A stretch of DNA of 64,000 nt from Mycteria americana (Eukaryota > Chordata > Aves > Ciconiiformes > Ciconiidae): assembly GCF_035582795.1 (NCBI RefSeq), contig NC_134373.1, forward strand, positions 26,506,501 to 26,570,500, read 5' to 3'. Of the stretch, positions 21,801-36,200 are shown in pieces (position 1 is the stretch's first letter; every line of letters begins with the position of its first letter). The position numbers were made by a program, and so were the translations under genes. Below the pieces are notes generated by a model that was given only the letters and a program-made list of their open reading frames with translations, was not told the DNA's origin and made no database searches.

Positions 21801-24234
21801 TATGTATTGTCAAACTTCCATGCAGATGTGAGATGTTCTTTTGCTTCCCCAACCTGCGTGGATAGTAGAGCCTTTACTGAACAGCCAGTTCTTATAGGTG
21901 ACTTAGCGTGAAGTAACAATTAAGTAATGGTATAATAAAGTAGTAGCAGCATTATTAGGTCGCACAAATTCTTTTTAAAATTATGCTTGTGCTTGACCAT
22001 AACCCTGAAAGTTTTGACACCACTTAATTGTTATAATGTTGCATATAGACTAAGCATGTTTCTTATTGACTTACTCCCTCGCAAATTTTTTAAGCGATGT
22101 CAAATCTGTCTTCCCTGAGAGCAAATTATAAAGTGAGTAGAAGTTTGTACTTAACATTTAAAACTCTCCCCATCTTAAATTATATTTCAAACTTGATGTA
22201 GAAGTTTCAGTCAGCTAAATGGGACTGTATGAAGCTCTTATTCCTTTACATTCAAAAACATCACGCTCAATAGCAAAGCAAGTTTCAGAAAGCTTATCCA
22301 GGAATATAGGGACTGTCCTTTCAGTTCTGTCAGCTTCTGAGATCACCGATTGCATTAATTCTGTGAGGCTTAATGTTTGCTCGAAATGGAGCCAAGAAGT
22401 ATTTCGGTGTGAGTGCCTCTTACCCTCTCTATTTGAAGTGTTTTGTTTGAATTTGTAAGTGTTTTGGCCTTTGAAAAATGGATTTATGTTTATAGTCACT
22501 TTCTTGTTTTCAGCTAAGCCATAACATTAAAACTGTGACCTTACGACCAAATGGTAGAAAACTGTGCTGCCTGATGCTAACACTAAAGGATACCAGCTTC
22601 CTGACAATTGATAAGGTACCATTTAAAGATGCAAATGAAATGCGGATGTATTTGGATGCAGTCCATCAAGACAGGGTTCACACTGGTAAGTGCAATTGTT
22701 GTAAATCATGTTAATAACAGTTGGGAGAGGGATCAGTGCTGTGTTTTCTTTTTTTTTTGTCTTTAGCCATTTTGTCCTCCTTGTGTTACTGACTTTCTTT
22801 GCATTTGTGTAAATGCTTCTTTCTGGCCCTGAACCCCAATTTTTGTTATATACCTTTCTCATGACGTACCTTTGTCATGCTGAACAATAAGCAGAGATTA
22901 AACTTGTAGGAATTGTTTGTGTTGTAAGTATGTTGGTATTTGAAAAACTCTTGTCTGTTTATCACACTTGCATAGTCTCTTTCCTTTTTATTTTACCTCC
23001 TATTTTATTTTGTTCTTTTTAAGGATAGGAACTTTACTGCCAACTGAGTAAATGACCAGTATAAGGGATATCCGTAAACATGTGCTTATGTCTGTGCACA
23101 CAGAATATCGTACAGTCTGTTGGCAAGAAATCTAGTGTGTCCCTTCCAAAATCAACTCCAGCTAAATAACGTCTTACAAGTAAGAATGCCAATCAGTTGA
23201 ATGACAATCAAATCAAATGTGTATTTTTCCTGTCAGCTGGGAAACCCTCTCAGGGATCTGGCAGCTTTGGAGGTGTGCTGGGCAGCAGGACCACACAGAA
23301 GGAAGCTAATAGGCAATTCTCGTATATAGAGAACCAGGTTTGTTTAATTGTTCAAATTTTTCCTCTCCTTTAATTTTATTTCATTCATTTCCTCCTCTCA
23401 TTCCCTTATCATTTGTTGTAACAGCACTGTAAATACTTATTTTGCATCCAAAGTCTTTGTAATCTAGAGGGCTTGGAATAGATGTATACAGGGTGATTGG
23501 CAATGGTGTGTCTTGCTCATGAGGAGCCATATATTCTGTATGAATAAGAAAGGTCACTGTCTGGCTGCAGAAGACAGAATATGTTCTTCATGCTGAGCTA
23601 TCAGTCAGGCGGAGAAGAAGCAGAAATAGAGGGCAAGTACATGATTAAGACTTGCTTCGCACATAGTTCTGAATATCTCTTTGTTTATACTGAACACTTT
23701 ACGTAGCAGCTGAACATGTTATAGTCAGCATAGGTCTTAATGAGTTTAGCAGACTTCAGCCAAATGTATATATTGAAAAGCTGCTGACCCAGTTTTGTAT
23801 CAGAGTAAAGTTACTGAATTTGTGGCATTCTGCTCGGATTTTTGTGTAAATCTTGCAGACTTTTCCTCGAAAGTGGTCTTCCTTCAAAATGTTTTTGTTC
23901 TTCCTTTTCTCCCTGCATAACACGGATTTCATGGTGTATCTACCAGCTTTAATTTACTTTATCTCTGTGAATATACTTATATTATCACCCTGAGGGAGAA
24001 TATTTTTGACATTGTCCCAAAACAAATTTTACGTGTTGCTTAAAGGCACTCTCAGAGTAAAAACTCTAAGGCTGTGTATACAGTAGTAAGATTAGACATG
24101 TTTAGTTTTCAAGTCTAAAATTGACCCACATTCCTTAGTCAAGCAACTATTAGCTCCTTCCATTGCATTACATGTGGCACTTGCTTGGCCCAAGGCTGTC
24201 AGGGCACTGTTCTAATTGTGTGGTTTTTAATACG

Positions 24235-24268
<34 letters not shown>

Positions 24269-27200
24269 CCACCCAGGATTGATCTGGGGATAGTTAGGAA
24301 TCATGCCTTGGGTTTTTTAATGTCAAAGCATGTAAAGGACATTTCTAAAAACTAAAGTTCAACTAACTTAGCATTGGAAAATGAGAAGGGAAATTGATTA
24401 CTGCAGTAGAGTTTCATGTTTATGACTTGCATTGATACAGTCAAAATTTTACCTATGTCTAATTAGTGTTAAACTCTTAATCTATTACAAGTAGCATTTT
24501 TCCGCTTTTGGATGCTATGCTGTAGCAAGTAAAGCAGTGGTGTAAATGCTAGATTAGACTAAAGATGGTCATGTTTTTCACTGTTTTGGTTGTCTCCCTG
24601 GGCCCCTCCGCTTGGGTTTTGCAGACTCCTCCCAAAAGAGTGACCGTGGAAAGTAAAGACGAAAATCCATTTCGCAAGGTGCTGGGTACCCCAGCGAGAG
24701 CGTCTGTTAAGAGTTCAGCTGGAACTGGAACACCTAGCAACAGAGTGAACATTTCGGCATCTCCTGCGTCATCAGCCCCTCACAGAACAGGCTTGTTGGA
24801 GAATCGGTAGGATTGTTATCCTCTTATTATGATATTGTTAAAATTTAGCTCTTTACAGAGCTGCAGGTGGAACTCAGTACACCTAGAAGTAAGAAGGGAA
24901 TACATTTCTTCCTCTGGTTTTGCTGTTACTTTTAACAGGGTGTTAATACGTGCTTTTCTAGCCTCTGGCTGGTACTGGCACTAAAGCTTTATGAACAACT
25001 TAAGAGTTGGGCAGACCAAATTCTCCTCTGTATGCTATGTTATAAAAGTGGAGATTGTGGAAGATAGGTGCAAAATGCACAGAAAGCATTGAGGAGTTCT
25101 GATCAGTTGGAAGAGGATCATTTACTAGTCTTTCTGAAAGAATGACCACTTCAAAAATTTTCTGTCATCAGTGAAAAGAGGAAAAGAACACAACTTCCTG
25201 GTTCAGAAATGAGTGAAGATTATCCCAAAGAGAATGATTCTTCAACGTAAGTTACCATTGTTTCTAGTTTTTTATTTTAAACTTTTCGTTCATTTGTAAA
25301 GGTAAATTTTTCTGAAAAGAATCCTTGGGTATTTCCTGTCTCAGCAACATGGTACAGACCAGCCACTAGTCAACTTGTGAACACACTGGGTGCTTGAAAT
25401 GGGGTTTGCATTCAGGATTAATGAGGGGAAATACAACCTGCTCTAGCAGTTGATTTGCAGGAACTGGCATATGGAAATTTTGTGTTCTCTTTCTTTTGTC
25501 AGTTTATTCAGGATTGTCATATGTGCTATACGTGTATAGCAATAGGTACCTTCTTTATTGAACTTGCTTTGACCCTTTTCAAAACAAAATTCATAAACTC
25601 TGCCATTTGGAGAATAAGCTCCATGTGTTTGAAATCACATTTAATCATAAGTAAGAAGGCTTGTTTAAATGAATTGGTTAAACTTATCTGCGAGCAAAGT
25701 TTAACTGTTCCATAGTTGAGTATTGAAGGTGATAGGAGAGAAAAGCTTTAAAACAAGTCATAAATATTAGGCAGGCATACCCTGTATCTTCTGTAACTGC
25801 ACTGACTTCCACTCTTGTTTATCTGTAGGAATAATAAAGCCTTGAGTGATCCAGCATGGAAGTACTTGAACAATAGCAGGGAGAAACAGTTGAATCTGAA
25901 GCAGGCAGAAGAAAATAGGACATCAGGTAAAAAAGTAAAAGTAAAGCCAAATGATACCTGGCTTTGACCAGTACGATTTTACCCCTTTGATATTAGTTTA
26001 GAAAGCTGCTGCAGAGGTAGTTTTCCTGATCTGCTTTCCTTGTGCCACTAACTTTCTTGCTTCCTACAGAGCCTTATATGAGATGTGAACAACTTGCCTT
26101 CGTTTTCAAAGCCTGTCCTGCTCTAGTGTGACCCTGACCTTTACACTTGGGTGCTGATGCCAGCCCATGTGCCAGCTTGTTTGAAAATTCAACAAGCAGC
26201 TTCAAACTTTGCTCCAAGCTGCCCTTCCCCTTGGGAGGGCATTCCTGTAAACACCTAAGGATTTCCTTTTTGCTTTCTTTCTTGTTTATTTTTAAAGCTC
26301 TCCTTTGCTATCAATGCCCACATGAATTGTAGGCTGTCTTTTGGGCTGAAAATGTGTACTGTTTGCTTTGACTTCCCTATCTCTTCCCCAGAACTTAGAG
26401 GGGGAACTCTTTGGGGCCAGGAGTTTTGTTCTGTTTGTATCAAAGTTCTGTTGGATACTGGTGTGTGACAAGGTTTTATGGACGATATAGAAATATTGAC
26501 AGTATGTACCTAAGCTAGTAAGCAACACCCTTCTTCAGTTTTACTAATAAATACTGAGCCTCTTTCCCTATAAGGGGGAATGCATGCAAGATCTTGTTTT
26601 TATAGGGAATGTTGCTGAATGCATTCTTTTTTTAGTGCAGCTCTGATGGCATAAACATGTTGCTGGAGGAGCCAGTAAGGTGAATGTTTATCTCTGAATG
26701 AAAATCTGGTTTGCTCTTTAGAGTCGAAATTAGAATCTGTGAGCGTATACCTGCAAGTTCAGGTAACAGTATTGCAAACTTCTTTCATATATCTGCATTT
26801 TTGAACGTTGCGTGGCTCAAACCACTTCAAGCTGGGATAGAAGCAAATGTTTATTCATTATCCAAACTAAATTACGCTGTGATTCACCGTAATAGGTGTT
26901 TTTTTGACTCTTGAGAGCATTTTTTTTTGATGTGGCACCATCTGAGCCATTAGGGTCTCAGGATCTGACACAATGCTATCAGAACAATGAAACAATCATA
27001 TTTTGCCCCAAGCATATAGTAATTTACTGTGGTATTTGGAGTGGGAAGAGAAACTGTTTTCACTTCTCCATATTTACCGTGAGTTTTGAGAGCACTGTAT
27101 TGGAAATCATTAGTGAGTTTTCTGTTATGTGTATCTTGAATATTTGAACAAGACGTGGATGTTTATTACCTTTCAGATAGTTAAGACCATTCAATGACTT

Positions 27201-30200
27201 TTTAATGTTTTGTATTGCAATTTGGATTTGATGGAGATTATGGTATTAAATTCAATTAAAACTCTCACATGTTTTTACTTACATATGATTAATATTTGCA
27301 TTACTACTTCTAAGTATGTGTGTTAGTACTTTCCTAACCAGTTCTGGAAAACAGTATTTGAGGATTTTTAAACCTTTTGACTAAATACTTTTAAACGAGT
27401 TGTATATTGTATAAATAGCTGAATTACCTGGAACAAAATGACCCTCCTCTCTTTCTGTTTTTCAAGGTATTTTACCACTGCAGTCATCATCCTTTTATGG
27501 TAGTCGGTCCTCATCAAAAGAGCACTCCACTGGCAGTTCCACCCTGGACAGGTAGGACTGATTCACTAGCATGAACTGTAAATGACAGTTCTTTCCCAGG
27601 AATTAAGATCTTCAGTTTCCTGTGTGTTTATCACGTGGTATATAGTTTATATGCATAAAATGTGCAATTTTTTTTTTTTTTTATCCCTTCCCCCTCCCAC
27701 CCCACCACCCCCCCCCCAGGAGTACAGTCTAGGTATTCAGTGTGAGTAGTGTAGTTACATCTACAAACTCCAGCTACTGCTTGCAGTAGATAGACTTTCT
27801 AAAATCACTCAAGTCTATTATAGTCATTGTGAATGACTGATCCAGATGATATCTAAACTCTAGATGGTTCAAATTCTATAAACTCTGGAACTTTAGACTG
27901 AATCCTTGCTTCATTTTTCCCAAGTAGATAAATGGCATGAAACTCTACATTTTAATAACCGTGTACTTTTAGTAATACTGAATCCTGCTGAGGTTGGGAT
28001 TCTTCTGTGTTAGACGCTGTGCAATCAAACTGTCAGTCTTTGCCCTAGATAGATGAGATACAAGATCAAGGAAGAAAAGAAGCATTGTCCATGCTTTACA
28101 CATGAGGGACTGAGGTCCAGAGTGATTATGTTACAAGAACAAGAGGCTGAAAATTAAGACTCTGGCCCAGATGTGAATTTTAAGCATATCTTAGGAGTGG
28201 TGATCTCATGCTACATGATCGTTCTTCCTCTCATCATACAGTGTGGGGAATTAAGTATCTTAAAGACAAAAGACTTGGTTACACTGCATGCACACCTGTG
28301 GATGTAAGGAAATTTAACCAAACAAAGTATTTAAGTGCTCTGGAAAGAAGTTCTCTCTCTCACAGCTCTTATGCATTATGATACGTGCCAGTTATCTTGT
28401 GCGGCTTTACCAGTCCTTGTCTTCGATAGTGATACAATTCCAGTGTCATGGACTATAGCTATTTAAGGAAGAGCATTAGAAATCTTACACTTCTTATCCT
28501 TTTATGTTTTTAGGTCTAGTGTATCCAGCCAGACCCCTTCAGCCAAAAGAAGCCTGGGATTTCTTTCTCAGCCTGCCCCTCTTTCTGTTAAAAAAATGAG
28601 ATCTAATCAAGATTACACAGGGTGGAACAAACCCCGAGTGCCCCTTTCCACCCATCCTCAACAACAGTTACAAGGGTAAATTTAATTTTCTTTATCTAGC
28701 ATGCACACTTTGATCATCAGAACATGCACATTCTTGTTATAATTATTTAATGGGAAAAAAAAAATCCTGATATTAATGAACACTGAGACAGGGAACACTT
28801 TTCCTAGTTTGGAAAATACATATTCTTAAATTCACTTCCTAAGAGTTTGAGATACAGTAATTTCAGGTAATTCATGTTCCCTTCGTACACTTCCATGATT
28901 CATTTCTCTATCTTGTGTATATGCACACATTTTTTTAAATTTTGATTGTAGAAATTCATGAGTGCTTTCCTGATAAATGCCACCTCCCATGAGTTTTTGG
29001 TTTAGCCCAAAGGGCAGGAGGAGACAGCTTCAATAAGAAACTGTGGGGAGTGGCTGGGATGAATGTCCTACATGTTAGTAGTGCCGTGTTTAACACTGGC
29101 ATATTTACACATTGACATACATACCATGTTAAATCTTCTTCTTTTCAGATTTTCGAACTTGGGAAACACCTGCTATATGAATGCCATTCTACAGTCCTTG
29201 TTTTCAATTCAGTCTTTTGCTAATGATTTGCTCAAGCAGGGTATCCCATGGAAAAAAATTCCACTCAATGCACTTATCAGGTAAAATTCACTTTCTGGGA
29301 AGGATATTTTCTCTTTCATTACTGAGAAACTTGTTTTGTAATACTGAAGCACCTTTGCAGAGGGTAATTTGCATGTGTTGATAACAAAATAAATCCTAGA
29401 GCTCTCTGTATTTTGGAGTTTTACTTTAGAAATAGGAAGTAGGCCTTTAAAATGTCAATGCTGAGTTACAGGCACTCTTTTATATCTTCTACTGTATTTC
29501 TACTGGCAGAGTGAAATGCCTCAGAAGAAAATGCAAGAAACTGCAAAATAAATAGATGCAGAATAACTCCTTTTTAAAACATTACCAGCTAGGGTTTAAG
29601 CTGGTCACTAACTTCACCTGATGTGTGAGGGCTTATGCCTTTTTGGAAAATATCCCTTGTCTAGTAGCTGTGGAGAGTGTTCAAGTTCTGCATACTTAAT
29701 CTTTTTCTAAATTCAGCTGAACTCTCAGTTCAGTCAAACCTCATGTCAAGAAACTCCACAGGTTTCTGTAATATGTAAAACTCTCTTTTGTCTTTGAAAT
29801 TTTGAATTCCTGTGCCATTCAGATTCCATTTTATGTCTATCAGACAGCCAAACTGCTGTTTGTTCTATGTACTGCACTCTCTGCCATTTGGGATTTTTAT
29901 TATATATGCTCTTGTGTACCGCGGGGTTTTTTTCTCTCACTAAACAAGATTCAGGATTGTCAGAACCATTTCTGTTTCCATTTCATAGTGTTTTATATCT
30001 TTTGGGGTCATTTCTATTTTTGCTGTGTCTTCTTGAACTCTTCCTATGCTACTCAGGAACAGAGGTTGTTCCACGTGCCTATTGAAATGTCCTTTCCCTA
30101 ATTTTTATAGAAAGACCTCTGAAGCTTGCGCCCCATCTAGCTAATGTTAAACTGTGTGGGTACAGCTTGTGCCATAGTACCTCTGATGGAGGGCAGTGTG

Positions 30201-33200
30201 TGATCCTGTGCATACAAGTCAGAGTTGATACTCAGTAGCATCATCTTTGGCTTCTATTAGTTTGGGTATGGGCACTTGGTCCAACACGATGAATGTTTTT
30301 CTGGTTGAAAAGCAATTGCCTATCAACTGCTTTGTGGTGGAAAAAGGCGCGTTTCCTAGTATGCTTCACTGCCCAGTTGTAGAGGGTTAGGAGAGCACAC
30401 ACTGTTACTGTAGCTCAGCAGAATAGCAGAAACTTGTTGAGCTGCAGTAAACTGATCAGATTCTTTGGGTAACTGAGTATTAGTTGTTGGTTTGGGGTGG
30501 GAGGGGATTGCACAGGTCTTTTCTGTCTTTCTCTCTTTTTCTTTTGTGTGTGTGTGTGTGTGTGTCATGGAACATGACATCTTCCCATCACCTTCCCATG
30601 TAAGTACTATGACCGAAACTGTTGTGCTTGGAATATATTGGGTGTGTATTTCCTGTGAAATTGTAAAGCAGTTGTTAAAAGCAACTGTTGCAAAGCAGTA
30701 ACTGAGAGGCACAGGTAAAGTCAATTTCAACAGTTTTTTAACAAAGTTACCAGTAACGCTATATGTAGCTTGAACCAAGGAACTCTTCATGGCTCTTTGT
30801 TACAGCTTTTTTCTACTCTGTTGTAATGTTTTACTGCCAGAAGACGTAAGGCTTGAAACTGAGTGGAAATTTAAAAATAAAAAAATAAATAGAAACCAGT
30901 CTGACCATGCAAGTTGAATTTAATGATTTTGTGTTGCTTATTTTGGTGCCATGTGATTTCATATCTCCTATTAGTACAAATGTTTTCAAAAAGCTTTGTG
31001 GTTTTTTTTTTTCCTCATTGTAAAAGATACAGCAGAAATAAGTTTATAGAACTTTATACGGCTCTTCTCTTTACCTTAAAAGATTGTGGAATTTTTTTGT
31101 TCATTTGGGTCCTGTTCCAATGATGGCCTCAAATGAGATTTCAAAATACTTGAAATGGAAAAGGTTAATTATAGATGATATATTTTCATACAGAACCCCT
31201 AAACCACTTATCACAGGAGAAAAGCTTTTAGAGACTCTTAAAATGAGGTATCGTGAGTTTTATTTTGTTTCTCTAAAGTCCTGGAAAGCCAATCAGTGTT
31301 TCATTGCATTGACTTCTGCAGACGTTTTGCCCATCTGCTTGCTAAAAAGGATGTCTGCAGCCCTGAGGTTAAGAAAGAGCTGCTCAAGAAGGTGAAAAGT
31401 GCCATTTCAGCTACTGCAGAAAGATTTTCTGGGTACATGCAGAACGTAAGTACCATATTGTCTAGAAACAATTATTTGTAATTTGTTCAGTGTTTGGACT
31501 GCACTGAACTCCTGTCAAGCTTCAATCCTATTGGACAGTGACTTGAGCTTTTGATTGAATGACAACGATTGCCTGCTGTTTTTTAGAGCAGAACTGCCTT
31601 AGTATTGCTGAATGCAATGAACTAAAACATAATGTCCCCAGTCTGTGTATGTTTGAGAGAAAGATACTGAATGAAGTTGTACAAAAACACTTTGATGAGT
31701 TTACCCCGTTTCTAGGATGCACATGAGTTCTTGAGCCAGTGTCTGGATCAGCTGAAGGAAGACATGGAAAAGTTAAACAAAACGTGGAAGAGTGAGCCAG
31801 TCCCTAATGAGGATAACTCACCTGGACGGGCTTCTGATGACCTCTCAGCCACCAAAGTTTATACGTGTCCAGTTATCAGTAACTTAGAGTTTGAGGTTCA
31901 GCATTCTATCATTTGCAAAACGTAAGTATGCTTGAAAGCTATTCTCATACTTACCTTAAAAGACTGGGAAGTGTTTCCATCTTATGTGACTTCATCTGCA
32001 GGCTATAACTAGAACTAAGAACTATGTTTTTTCCAAAGCTAGACACTTAGAAAATATTCTATGGTCTAGAAATGCTGTAAACCTCACACCATGCTGTCTG
32101 CTGCTACAGGCCTTCTTTAAACAGTCTCATACCATCTAGTTCTTCATTACATATACAGTGGAAAGCCTCTGTGCTTTCTTTTTTGTGTACCGGTTGTATG
32201 ACATGAGAGAGAAAATGGGGTTTCAGCCAAATAATGTTTCCTCTTAAAAAAAATGGGAAGCCATGGGTTTTTTTGTTCTTTCCAAGGGCTTCCAGGGAAT
32301 GGCATTTTCTTCTGTCTCTTTAGGTTATTGTGGAAAAAGATGTAAACCAGTATGTCTGGGCATTTGTTGTGTATGACCTGTGCAGCAGATTCCCATACGG
32401 GATGTTTGCATTCCACAGAGCTTTCGTGAACACAGATGTTCAGGAATATTACTTTGTGTGTACTGCATTAGTTCCCTAAAATAATGAAAAGTTAATTGCA
32501 GGTAATAGTTATTGAAGACAAATGACTTTCCCTCCCCCCCCCCCCAAAAAAAGGCATAAGAAAATTGAGGTGGTGTTTTGTTTTTTGGTTGGTTTGGGTT
32601 TTTTTTAGATGGACTTTACTATTTTGTTTCTAAAACCAATTTGAAAGTATTTCTAGGCTTTCCCGTCTTCTGGGCTGGGCTCACTTCTTTTCTCCTAAGA
32701 ATACCGAATGAAGAAGACTTGTTCAGCTACATAGCAGTCACTTTGATTTCCTGTATACCTGATCACTTGCCTCTCCAAAGCAGTCCGTGGTTTTTTGTTC
32801 TCACCCTTACAGAAATGTTTCTTTCAACTTCTAAAGCATCAAAGTGAAATCCCAAAATTCAACTTTTCATAAGCATCAAACAGTTTCATTTTGATGAGTA
32901 AAAATAGATTGATCAAGAGGCGTATAAAACTGGGAAGTTACTTCAGCCTAAAAAAATGTAAGTTGTCATTAATTTCAAGTATATATTTCATCAGACTTAC
33001 ATAAGCGTGTTCCTTTTTTAGGTGTGGTGAAACAGTCACTAAACGAGAACAGTTTAATGACCTCTCCATTGACCTTCCTCGAAGAAAGAAATTGCTTCCT
33101 TCCCGATCGATCCAGGATTCCCTTGACCTCTTTTTTCGGGTACATAGTTTTGGGGGTTTTTATTCACTGTGGAGTGTGTGTAGGTTACATACCATATGGA

Positions 33201-36200
33201 AATGTTGATTATATAGCTGATTATTAGTTTCTATGACGGTGATTGCAGGCATGTAAAATAATTACCTTTGCACTTTTTTGAGGTTTGTACATTAAGAGTA
33301 TACAGGAGTTTTTATTGTAAAATGCTGTGCAGAAATTAACTGATCCTTACAATACTGCTGTGAAATAGGTAAACTTCCCCATTTTGTGGTGGAAAAGTTG
33401 AGGCATAAACAAATACAAAGGAGAGAAGGGAGGCTGTCAGACTGAGCTAATCACTCAGGAATTGCTGCTTCCTCTCCTGGGCTAGGATGCTTCAACAGCT
33501 TATGTACTGGCCTAAATTAGCATGGAGGAAAAGGTCATGCAGATATAATAATTAAAAAAATAGTTGTAATATGTGGATGCTCATCTTGTAAGTAGGGCTT
33601 CAAGGTGAGGTTTCTGAAAGCTAAAAATGGGCCTTATGTCAGTGAATTAGTGTTGTATTTTGTCATATCTTGAGACAGACCTGTGGTTTTTCTCCATTTA
33701 CAGATAGTGTTTTCAACAGATAGGATAATTGATGTGCTTATTCTTCTAAAAGGTGGTGGAGGTCTTACGACTTAAAAAAATTCTTAAAATTATAGTGGTG
33801 TCATTTGGCCTCACTTAAAGAAAAGGGCTGTAGAAATGTTTGATGGCTAAGTCATGTAATTTCAGCACAGTGATGCTTCCCCTTTTGCTGTCTGTTCAAA
33901 ACTGTGCTCTGATGCAGCACATCCTTGACAAGTTTAGATGAAGATAGCTTTTGAGGAACAAAGTTGAGGTTTTGGACAAGAGAGTGAAAATTTCATGGCA
34001 AATGATCCTCCATCAAAGGTTATTAGGAAAAAAAAACACTGTGTATGGGAGAGAAAACTGTAAACCTTGCAAGGTTGTGCCCTCTCTTTGGAAGCTAATT
34101 TGTCTCAACTGTGGCTAATTCACTGGTCTGCAATAGACTTGCAGGAAAAATTCCACCTGTATTAGTGGATATGTTGTCAAATTGTAAGCTCTGCTACCTG
34201 TCCTCTTATCAGATGCCCCCTTGTTAGGTCATGTTGAAGGTGATTATAATTTTAAGTGTAACTGCTGTTTTGAAGAGCTTCCATGACAGCCAAAAGTGAT
34301 GTGCTTTCTGTTGACATCTGTTTGATGTGGTTTTTGTCCCACTAGTCATTTTTCTGTTCTCTTAAACAGGCAGAGGAGATTGAGTATTCCTGTGAGAAGT
34401 GCAATGGAAAGTCTGCTGTTGTCACGCACAAGTTCAACAGGCTTCCCAGGTAAATGTTGACATCTGTTCCTCTCTTTCCTGGTAGCATGTTACAAAAGTG
34501 CAAGCAAAAGTCCCTCGAAGAGTAAAGCTGGGAAAATGGGTAGGACAGCATGTACGGTGGTCAGCATGTGAGAAAGATGCGTGTGCAGACAGTAGTCTTC
34601 ATGCTGTTCTTCAGTTTCCATCTAAAGAAGCTCTCTTGGGCACCCTCTGCAACACTTCTTTCTTCCTCCCTATCGCTACACAAGGAGGGCTGAGTTTTTC
34701 CCTTCCCCTTTTCTTGGGGTTTCTGTGATGTGAGGGAAGCGGAAACAGTAAATATATTCTGGAAGTTTAATATTTTGTGCTCAGCTGACCTGATGGGCAG
34801 GACTGAGTTGAAGGCATTAGTGCCAGAATGTATATAGAGGGGTTTGCTTTGATCAATTAATTCTTCATATGCTGATACCTGTTTTCTCTCTCAGTAAGCA
34901 TGGCACTTTGAGGAAGAAGGCAGACACTTTGAGGGTTGATGGCATACTCAATGGTTTCTGACCTCGTGGTTGGGTTTAGTTCATTATTTAGAGTGACAAT
35001 GCTTGGAGGTAGGGATCATTTTCTCATGGGATGTAAAGCTAAGTCTGTTGGATGACTTTATCTGGCCTATGTCCTTGTCCCAGGTATACTCATACTGAGC
35101 CCAGTAACTTGATAGTTAGCTTGCGTTTTGCTTAAATAGTGTATTGATGCTAGCACTGCAAAACTCTTGTCAAAGTTTTTTAATATGAGCATAGCATAAG
35201 TGATGATACAGCTGCATGATCTAAATAGACAGTACAAAGTGCAGCATAAGGGAGAAGATTCAATGTAAGGAGGCCTTTTCAGGCTCTTTATACTGTCGTG
35301 ATCAAAAGCTCTTTCAAAGAGAAAGTGTTGTGACAGATAAACCAAGTACACATCTTGCACTGGGCACAGTTCCTCCTCAGTTTTGGGCAGCTGTGTGATC
35401 CTTTCCTCACAGTCTTGAATATCTGGGAGTAATATACTAGCATTCTGGCTTATAATGGTATGTCTTGATTGTTTCTTACCTCTCACTGCGTAGTAGAAAT
35501 AACGAGTTTGGTAAGAGCTGCTTCCTTCTGCTTGACTGAAGAGCAAGGTGATAAAGATCAAAGCAGGAAGCCTCTTGAGTCAACAGAGTCTGCACTCTGC
35601 ACCTTGCACAAAGTTGAGTGATGGACAGGAGAGTAATTACCTGTCTCTTGCCAGATAAGAGATGGATAGTGTTTCCCTACCACCCTGAAGTAATAATCTG
35701 TTTGACAGTCAGGTGAATGCATTTTGTAAACAGGGCTACTTGGATTTTAATAGGTTTTCTCTGACTTCTGTCTTGAGATTAACATTTGTCCCTCTCTCAT
35801 ATCTCTCAGGGTCCTGATTCTTCATCTGAAACGATACAGCTTCAATGTAGCGTTGTCTCTCAATCATAAAGTCGGGCAGCAGGTGGTTATTCCAAGATAC
35901 TTAACCCTGCTTTCACACTGTATGGAAAGCACTAGGCTGCCGCTGACGCTGGGATGGAGCGTCCATTCTGCAATGTAAGTGTACAACTTGTGATTGATCC
36001 ATGCCATGTTAAGTATGTGTGCCACAAGGTAGGCAGTTGTCAGATCTCCCCCAGAAGATGTCTGGGCAAGGAAACATTAAAATCACGCAGCTTCAGATGT
36101 GCACTGCTAGTTTGTAATGATGCCATCATGAGAACATGTATGGAAAGGAAGCACGATAGAAGCAGCAGGAAGAGTTGGTGGGGCATTATCTAGAGAATGT

